From Beroe ovata (taxonomy: Eukaryota > Ctenophora > Nuda > Beroida > Beroidae): DNA of 15,693 bases. Below the pieces are notes generated by a model that saw only the letters and a list, made by a program, of their open reading frames with translations, was not told the origin of the DNA and made no database searches. Location of the stretch: assembly GCA_946803715.1 (NCBI GenBank), contig CAMPET010000010.1:505502-521194 (forward strand), given 5' to 3'. The first letter of the stretch is position 1, and each line of letters opens with the position of its first letter. Both the position numbers and the translations under genes were made by a program. Below are positions 1 through 9,100 of this stretch, in pieces.

Positions 1-33
1 TAACGAAGAAATAGAAAATATAAAGGGCTGTGG

Positions 34-39
34 AATAAA
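34..39 (+). terminator. AATAAA hexamer on the opposite strand
   Basis: A plus-strand AATAAA ends 5 nt before the dynein's minus-strand AATAAA begins. It could serve a convergent gene lying left of the window. No plus-strand coding is visible to support that, so it may be chance in an AT-rich 3' end. Confidence 0.25.
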
Positions 40-44
40 TTGAC

Positions 45-50
45 TTTATT
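45..50 (-). terminator. Polyadenylation signal AATAAA for the dynein gene
   Basis: TTTATT on the plus strand, so AATAAA on the minus strand, about 370 nt downstream of the dynein stop. It is the only canonical hexamer I see in the right direction there. Confidence 0.65.
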
Positions 51-419
51 TACAGTTTACTTCACACATCTTTACAACAGTATTTACAACTAAACACACG
101 ATTATCTACTGCAAAACTAAACATCAGTATTTCCACATTGTTTTCATAATTCTGAAATATTCTCTGAGTCTGACAATTTGTCCATGACCTGATTCTAATA
201 ACAAGTGTCCAGTAAATTTCCATGAAGATGATACTAGGTCTCATCAAAAGAACTGATAACTGAAGTGCTGATAAAATCTGGTCACTGGCATATCCATAGC
301 ACGCTTATAAACTCTGTATCCTCCACTAGGAATGTTCTCAGTGGACCGCTAGGACGAGTGCAAGACCTCACTACATCTCAATACACAATGGATATAAAAT
401 CGTAGTCTCTCCTTATGAA

Positions 420-3400
420 CTACTGGCTAAGTTGACAGAGAAGGGCTGTTCCCTTGCCTATCCAGTGAGACTGGGGTTTATCTGACGGAAGCAGACACTT
501 GATGACAAAGTTGGTGGAGTGCCCGGTAGTGGAGAGTGTTCCTGCTCTCTCACTCGTCTTGTAGAGTGGACACTCATACCGGTCCTCCTCCTGTTCATAC
601 TCGGGATCGGGGACGAGATGCATGACCGGCATTGGGGGATTCATCACCCCATACCTAGCATCAGCAAGGGTATTGTTCTCATCGTCCCAGCTTGCCGAGT
701 CGATGTACAGGCCGTGAACTAAGACTCCGTCAGCAGGGCGATCGTAGTGGGAGTCGTCAAACGGCTGATCTGCGATCTCAGCAGCTGCAACATCCACTTG
801 GGATCGGTAAATTGGCATGACTCCAAATCGGAACTTGAGGGCATCTATCGGAACATCGTACTTTCTGGCAAAGTTCTGTAGGGCGCCAGTAATGAAGCCC
901 TGAGGGAAGAAGAAACCTGACAACCAGAAAGATTTTGGCTGTCCGACTTCCATCCATCGAGCAATGAACTGCAGTCTTAGTTCCAGATCCTTGACCCAGG
1001 ACCCAAGTGGCTTGAGAGATGGGTATGCCGCGTCTGCCCACATCGTTGGAACTGTGTTGAGAGCCATGCAGTTGAATATAGCCTCAAGTTGTTCACTCAT
1101 CACAGCAAGACCTTTGATAGCCTTCTTGATGTTAATTAGAGTTGATAGAATAACATTGAGTAGTTTATTGAATCTGACAATTTCCTGTGACAACACAGTT
1201 GATAGAGAGTTGATCCTACCCTTCTCATCCGGTTCAAACATCTCGGGCAATGCAGTATCTACATCCAACTTCTCTGGGAGCTTGGATATGATGAGATCTG
1301 CCAAGTCAAACACAATCTCATCACTGCTCTTGCCTGAACCACCACTCACCATCCTAGGCTGGACCTCCAGGATCGTGTTGATCATATACATGGACTCTTT
1401 CTTCTGATAGGAAATGTTGGCGTTCTCATACATGTCGAATATCTCTGGAGGGTCAATAATCGGGAGTTGCTCGATATATTCCTTGTAGGCGGTTAGAGAA
1501 GTGGACTCCAAAGCATGATAGAGATCAGATGAACTGTACAAGTACCCAGACTCAAGAGTCTCTGGACGGAAGAATCTGTTAAGAACAATCTTGAGACATC
1601 TCTGATCCCATTCGTCTGTCACTCGTCCACCGTAAGTGATCTCAGCAGTGATAAACTGTAGGGCATCCCAAGGAAGTTCTCCATCAGCGGTGAACAGTTT
1701 AAAGTTGTCAATAGCACATTCTCGATCTGAATCAGCAAACTCGTAGGGAATGTTGAAGGCAAGTGGACCAAACTTCCTCCTTTCTAGGACAACTGCATGG
1801 AAGAAGCAAATACCAAACACTATCTTAGTCCAATCTGTCTTCAGAATGTGATCCTCAAAGTCAGACTTCGAGAGCTCACCGAATGCACGCCTCATGTTTG
1901 ATCTGAGACCCTTTGGAGGTTCACTAGTGACCTTGATACCGTTTTGAAGGACCGATACAGGGAAGAAGGATGCCGGCATGGAACTTAAAAACAGTCTGAA
2001 GTTATCATGGATTTCAGCGTCTGGAGATGAGAATTCCTTGATGATTTCCTCCATGGACAACATCCATGACTTGGCCAAATGACAATTCTGTAAGAAGACC
2101 CAGTCGCCTGTCTTGAGGGCTGCAGTAATGAGTTTCTCAGCAACAGGACCCTGACCTTGTCCCAGAGAAATTGAGTGGACCCTCTCCTCATAGTCCTTCT
2201 CTCTTGCAAATCGGAGGAATGCTGCCATTGGATCGGAGCCACTGGATAAGATGAAAATAAGAGGGACTGCTTTAGACATGTCTTGGTATAGAGCAGCAAG
2301 ATTGGTTGGTGGATTCTCCACAAATGAACTTCCCAAGTTCTCCACCACAAATGAACTAAGACACTCAACAAGAGCTTCAGATTTGAAATATTTTACCAGT
2401 GTGAGTTTCTGGAATGGGTCAAGTCTCTTGTTCCAGTGTCCTCTGGGGGCTCCAGGAGCCAAATCCTCTGTGGAAAGATCATGGGGAGGCTCAGGTACAC
2501 TGTCCATGTAAGTTGGGAATTTAGCTGGGTTCAGATTGAGTTGGTATGATCCAACTGTAACATTGACTGGAGTCAGCTTTATATCATTGCAAATACCGGT
2601 ATACATGGGCATAGCTTCCTCCACATCAACTAGTAGATTCCATGTGGTATCATCCATGAAGGTACATGCAGCAGGTTTCTTGGGCCGCTCCTTCTCTAGT
2701 GGTGGAAGGCCTCTGATGAAGAAGTTCCATTCATCAGCAGAGATATCACCAGCTTGCTTCATGATCTCGGCACACAGCATGAAACTGAAACACACTTTGT
2801 GTCTCTCGAACAGACCCCGGCCTATATTGTTGTACATGGTCAAGGTGATGTCATCCAGCAAGATTTGGAGACGTCTCTCAAGTTCTGACGCCTTTTCAGA
2901 TGTCTCAATAACCTTCACAAATAGGGATGTGAAGTACTTCAGTGAGTATTGGTACATAGGATCTATCTCTGAGAGATCAGCTGTCACAAAGTAGATCACT
3001 GAGCCTCGAGTGGCAACTGGGATGTACTTGGCACGTGCTTTGGAAATATTCTCTTCCGTTTCCTCTGCCTCTTTGAGACGAGCATTGATTTCCTTTGACA
3101 TAACTTTGGAATCGTTCAAAGTTTCAATGAGTTCTTCGTCATCGAGGATGTTGCCCTCAGAATGGAACAACATCTTCAAGATCTTGTCCTCAATGTCCTT
3201 CAGCTTCTGCTTGTCAGCATTGATCTTCATGATAAGAGCATTCCTCTGTTCCTCTAGATCAGGTCGTTCCAGCCTCACCACATCTGCCAGAAGCTGATCC
3301 TCCAGACCAAGTCTTGTAACGGTGAAGTTGATGATGGTTACCTTGATGAAGATCTCAGGCATGTAATGTGGGTTGGACAGCTTGCTGGTCATGTAGAATC

Positions 3401-6142
3401 TGAAGTTCTTATCATAGTCCACGTCAGAATCACCTAGGCGGATAAGGAGACGACCTCCCTGAACAAATGTTTGCTTCAGCAGGATTGGCTCTAGTGCTGG
3501 ATCAAGAGTCTCTCCAACCTCCTCGATGAGAACTGGCAGACCTATTCTTATAGCGTTCTCCAGTGTTCTCAGCAAGTTCTTATCAGTGAGCTTGACCACT
3601 TTCAGTCCATTCTTTCTCTCTTTTCCAACGATCCAACGATTAGCCTGATCTTGTGGATCAATCATGAGGGGCCATCTCCTTCCCTTGGTTACCAAAACAG
3701 CATTTTCGGTAGACACGTTGTCTCTAGGCAATCCCTCTAAATTCCATTGTCTAATCTCAAATGGATCTGCTAGTGTTGAGACAAGCGAGAAATCAGCTGA
3801 GACAGGGATTTCCAGTTCCTGACATTTTGAAATCCACTCGGCAACTAGCAGTTCTCTGTATTGTGCCGTGAAGGGACCGTAGTAAGCCACACATGCACTA
3901 GCAATGAACACATCACCGGCAACATTGTCAATTTCCTTCTGGAATGCGGTGACGGTTTCAGCCCACCTAACCTGTTCATCTCCCAGGGCAGTTACAAGTT
4001 TCCCAGCACGTTTCAGTCTGGCTGCCGTCAGTGCGATATTCCTCTGTAGACTCTCCTTCTCACGTACACTGGAGTCGAATGAATCCTGGAGTTCCTTGAT
4101 CTTATCCTCGACTTCCTGCAGTGAGGCCTGCTTTTTAGCCAACTCCGACTGTACAGCAGCTAACTCTTCCTGAGCAACAGCAAGCTTCTCTCGTTTAGGC
4201 TCAACAGTCCTGAACACATGAGCATAGGAATCTATAGCTCTCACCCACAAGCAGAGAGATTTACAAGCCTTGGATGTCTTCTCTACAATCTCCGGTACGA
4301 ACTTGGGGTTGTCAATGTACTTCTTGAGATTCTTCAGCAACTTGTCCGGTATGTTATCCTTATCATAGTTAACCAGTTTCGTCAGGAACGTGGTATCTCC
4401 GAGAAGAGACTTGGCAGATGCCCAATCAGCTTTCTGTCCCAACAAGATGCAAACAGCTTCCATGACTGTCATGACCATCTCAGGTGGGTTGGCAAACACC
4501 CTAACCTCAGCAATATCAGACTTGTCAAGGGAATCAAGAGCTTTGTTAGCAGCGTACAAGAGTGGCAAAGCTTCATCCAAATCTCTCTGGGCATCCTCAG
4601 CAATCGCTTCCGTCTCCTCTGCCTTCTCCTTCGCTGCTGCCTCTTCCTCTGACACAACAGCCCTGACCTTGTCTGCATCTATCTGATCCTTCTCCAGCTT
4701 CACCATAAGCGCATCCGTGTCCTCACTCTTCTTCTTCAACTCTGGCCCGAGAGCAGTGAGTTCTACCTCCATGTTTGCTACAAGGTCATTGGTCTCCAGT
4801 AGCTTCTTTAGACCGTTAGCAACTCTGTCTCTGGCAGTACAGAGCGACTTCCTCTTGTCATTCAACATGGACAAGAACAGATTGATCAGCTCTAGATAGC
4901 TGGTGGGTGTGGTGTAAACGTGACGCCTCAACTCAGCAAAGAATCGGTCAGACATATCACTGACAGATGTGTGGATAACTTCACAACACTTAGCAAGAGC
5001 AGTCTTCACCTCATCAGTCACTCCAATATCCACATCAGCAAAGAACTCATTTGACACGGAGAGAAGAGCCTCGCTTGGCCATTGGGTGAACCAATCGATG
5101 GTACAGCAGTTCACAATTGAGGGGAACATACGACACCTCGATCTGAAAGCGTCTCCCACAGGGCTCATGCAGAGGACAATATGCAAATTGTCTCGCACTC
5201 TGCTGATGAAATGATCGTAAATCCCGTCCCTGTCAGACTCCAGAACACCAGCCTCCTTTGCCTTGGGTCTCACCGCATTGATGATAGCTTCAAACTCTTC
5301 TGCCGGGAAGAGATTGGACACTTCACCCGAGTTGAGGATGTTATTGATGTCCTCCAGGAACTCTTCAACAACGATCTGGGTATCTGTGAAGAGGAATACA
5401 GTGTTGTTACCCTCTACCCCAGCACTCTGATACAGCAACTTCAGATCCTCATGGAAACTGTCATAGTTGTATCCTCTCGTCAGTTCAATCTGGATACACT
5501 TGTAACCTGACATGTGACATGCCAGCCTGGTGAGACTCTGTTTTCCTGTACCACCAACGCCGACAAGGAGAGCGTTACCTCGCGGCTGTCTTACCATCCT
5601 AGCAATACGGGATATGTGCTGGATAGCGTCCAGGAAGAAAACTAGCTTCATCTCTTTCGGACAGGACATGTTGTAATCATCTAGGTAATCGTTCAGAATC
5701 TTCTGGAGTTTTGGCATCTCCTTTATGTCCTCATAGAGCCTGTCTTTGGGCTCAGCTCCAACTTTCATGAAGTCTCCGAAGATAATCGGTTTCTTCTCGA
5801 AGGTCTCAGCAGCGTAATCCTGACTGAAATGCTTGCTTGCCATCTGAGAGAGTATATCACAGAAGTACTTCTTGTCCGTGTTGTCAATGAGACGGTCATG
5901 GAATACTCTCAAACTCTCGTGGCAGAAGAGCCTGAACATGGCGATTGGTTCCCTGATGTATCCAACATCAGCCTGTAACACTCCTTGTACCAGCTTGCTG
6001 AGATCCCTCAGATTAAAGATGTAATGGGCTTTGGCCGGCGTGGGAAGCAAGTCAGTGCTCATTCTGAAGTAGATCTCGACAGCTGCATTGACAATGGCTC
6101 CGGCCATTTCCTTGACTGCTGGCGGGAAGTCTTGTAGAAAAC
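420..6142 (-). CDS. DNAH6: Dynein terminal exon: end of AAA3, AAA4, stalk, AAA5, AAA6, C-terminal domain
   Basis: A single uninterrupted 5,723-nt coding exon. It begins after the acceptor CATTTTCAG at phase 1 (G|GT, glycine) and reads [12 protein letters not shown] onward to a TAG at 420-422. Counting from the methionine codon at 6105-6107: the AAA3/AAA4 boundary text [19 protein letters not shown] is at about 21-39; the AAA4 P-loop GVGGTGKQS at 183-191; the AAA4 Walker B region [11 protein letters not shown] at about 234-244; the R-finger-like FRSRCRMFP at about 320-328. The stalk runs about 405-720. AAA5 starts near 730 ([16 protein letters not shown]), followed by [17 protein letters not shown]. 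The last 450 or so residues are the C-terminal domain. A lone exon this size in a gene otherwise cut into pieces of 100-490 nt is unusual. Confidence 0.96.
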
Positions 6143-9100
6143 CTGAAAATGGTAGGTAGGAGGTAAATAACAGTATCGGAATAGAAAAACGGGCAAAATA
6201 CTGGACTAGAAAATTGCAAGATCTTTACATTTTTTGACAGTTCCTTACCTTTAGTGATGGAAGTGAAGATGGTTTTGAGGGTGAAATCAGCAGCAGATGG
6301 AATGGAGAACATGGAGAAGTGTCTGATGAATCGGGGAGTGACAGGGTTCCTGCCACCTCCTGGGGGTGCGCAGGCTGCTGACAATGTCACGTCCTGTGGA
6401 TGAGTGTGTGTCACGTGTGTCGTCATAGCAACACTCATGTTGTCATCTGTGTCGTCATAGCAACACTCATGTTGTCATCTGTGTTGTCATAACAATACTG
6501 TTGTTATCGGTGTTGTCAAACACGTGATTTTAGCAACACTGTTGTCATAGGAATGCTTCACAATGATAAATATAAGGGAGAGAAAGAGATGTATGTGTAC
6601 CTGAATTTCCTTCCAGAACAACTTCTCTCTATCGTAGAATCCTCTGAAGTCCTGGAATTGTCGGAGAAGCTCGATGGGTGGTTGAGCACCGTACGTCTCC
6701 AGCTTTGGCATGTTCAGATCATCCACAAGGATGACAATGCGTTTACCCTTGGGAGCACCTGGAGAAAATTCAGTGATCCAGTCCGGATAAAAGTTTTTGA
6801 CAGTGATATGGGCTAGAGCAAATAACTGAGGGGAAGTTTCTCATTTCCGACAGCGACATAGAACTGGGTTTAGATACAGGATGAAGCATCTGAGCGGATG
6901 ATTCTGACAGTGATATAGAAATGAGTATCGAACGGATGGACTCTCGGGTTTTTGAGACTAATCTTACCTAGAATAGTCTTTCTCTTCTTCTCAAGCTTAT
7001 TCTCAATAATCTCCTGTGTCCTGTTGCTATTCGTCTGAGCAGAGAAGTTGACGAAGGCAGGTAGGAAGTCCTTGGATGCGAGCTCGTACAGCTTCTGCTT
7101 AGCAATAACAGACTGAAATGGGTCAGAGTTAGGAAATAACCATTCTTCGAACAAAAACTTCTCACTGTTATTTCTAGTATTTCTATATGAAGTTTGGACA
7201 ATTTCTTACCTTTCCAACTCCAGTGCCACCAGTGAAGAGGACAGGTCTTCCTAGACACAACAGCTTGTCCATGAGATATCCGAATCGAGTTGTATCAATA
7301 GTGGGTACCATGATATCGAAATATGGGACCTAAGGAAGCGAAACTGTGAGGGAGAATTCATTTCGGGACTTGTAGTAGGCAGTTTGTACAATCATAGTAC
7401 TATTGGAAGAACAGAGAATAACAGAGAAGAAGAGGTAAGAGAAGGGGCGTTTACCTCGGTCTCGTATTTGAAGGTTGGAGTGATCTTCTCCCAGCTGTCA
7501 AGCATCTTCTTGCTGAGGTCCACGTAAGAGCTGTACACGTCACCGGTACTCGAGAGCTGGGGATTAACCAGCTTGGGGGTTAGCGTTAGTACGCGGAAAC
7601 GGGCTCAAAGAGAGAGAGGTAGGAAATAATGTGTGCAGAAAAGGGCTATTAATAAAGAGGGTGAAGTGCTATGTTACCTTGATGTCAGGGCAATCACTGA
7701 GCAGATCCTTCACATAGCTGTCAAACTTGTCATTGCATGACTCGTCAAGGTTACCACCCAGCCCCCAGATGAGACACCATGCAAAGATGGTAGCTAGGAA
7801 CGAGTGGAGTCGAAGTGGGTCCGACTGCAAATCGGGGCCTCCGGGTCCGAATACCAGGGACTCGAACAGCATGTAGACAGTCTGTACCTTGGATACTGGG
7901 ACCTATGGAGAATGGAAGGGGGTAAATGTGGGGAAACTGGGACCAATAGAGTGAGGGAAAGGGTCAATGGGGGTGGGGTTAGCAGCTGGATAACCAAAAG
8001 GTGGGGTTAGCAGGGATAACCAAACTCTCCATTACCTGAGCCATAGCCTCAATAAAGTTCTTCTTGACATACTTCAAGCACGGATCGATGTACGATTTGA
8101 ACAAGTTGAATATGTACTCCTTGGTTTCAGGTTTCCACTTGAAGTTCTCATTACTGATCCAAGTCTCGAGAATTGGCAGCCAGCCAAGTTCCGTATCATC
8201 GATGTAGACCATACCACACCTACTGACAGTGGCTGGTGAGGCCACGGCCAGATCCTGAACTTCAAACACCATGTGGATGGTGTTGTTCAGTTTTATCCGC
8301 TCGGAGTTAGCGAGACACAACATCTTGTTATCATCCAGTACAGTGTTCATGTTCTCAATCCAGAGAGCATCTACAGGGCCATCGTTGATGATCCACTTGT
8401 GGTCTTCAGTAGTGTCCTGATAAATCATAGAGTTAATATGATAAGGAGAGAAGTTAACTTTCGTGATACAAGATGGGTCATGGGTGTCATATTCACAAGA
8501 TGAGTGTGACAGTCACGTGACAGTCATATACCTGAACAGCTTCTCTGACAGCTGTAGCCAGCAAGCCATCCTTCCACTCCATAGTCAGTAAGTTGAACTC
8601 TCCGTACAGTTCACCCATACTCACAGCCTTGGGGTTCAGTACTTTGGTACGTACCGGGCGGTAGTCTGCCACCTTCTTACCATAGCCTGACGGTATATGG
8701 CAGTGAGATTGTCTGATCAGGTGCTAGAGGTGAGGGGTACGTGATATCAGGCATAGAGACACTCACCATCTTCATGAAGTTTAGTGAGGGAATCAGCAAG
8801 AATCTCATAGCACGCCGTCTTCCCGCCTCCAGTAGGTCCGACCAACATCACACCATGCCTCACTTGCATAGTCTCGAAGAACTGAATTACCTTCTTGATG
8901 ACACACTGTTTAGCTTGGAGGTTCTTGTTCTTGGTGCACTGTTCTATAGTTGTACTAAACACACCGTAGTCATGTTCAGGAATATCCAGACCAGGGAACA
9001 GATCCTGCAGGATGGCCTGGAACAGGATGGTATCCTCGTGGAGGAACTTGGGAAGGTTGCTGTCCCTCAGCGCTCGGAGTAGCACAACATCCTCTCTTTT

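Larger units (their letters stand above)
20..419 (-). other. DNAH6: Dynein 3' UTR
   Basis: Non-coding sequence between the dynein stop (420-422) and the expected cleavage site 10-30 nt past the AATAAA at 45-50. The 61-codon open frame at 62-247 has no recognisable protein character and is ignored. Confidence 0.7.

Noticed and set aside
964-5510. Many plus-strand and alternative minus-strand open frames of 60-152 codons inside the dynein terminal exon
   Set aside because: The minus-strand dynein frame is continuous and conserved throughout; the others are shadows of it.
6052-6438. Continuous 128-codon frame reading from the dynein AAA3 exon through the following intron
   Set aside because: The conserved frame needs the splice at 6248/6143; past the donor the read-through residues are not dynein-like.
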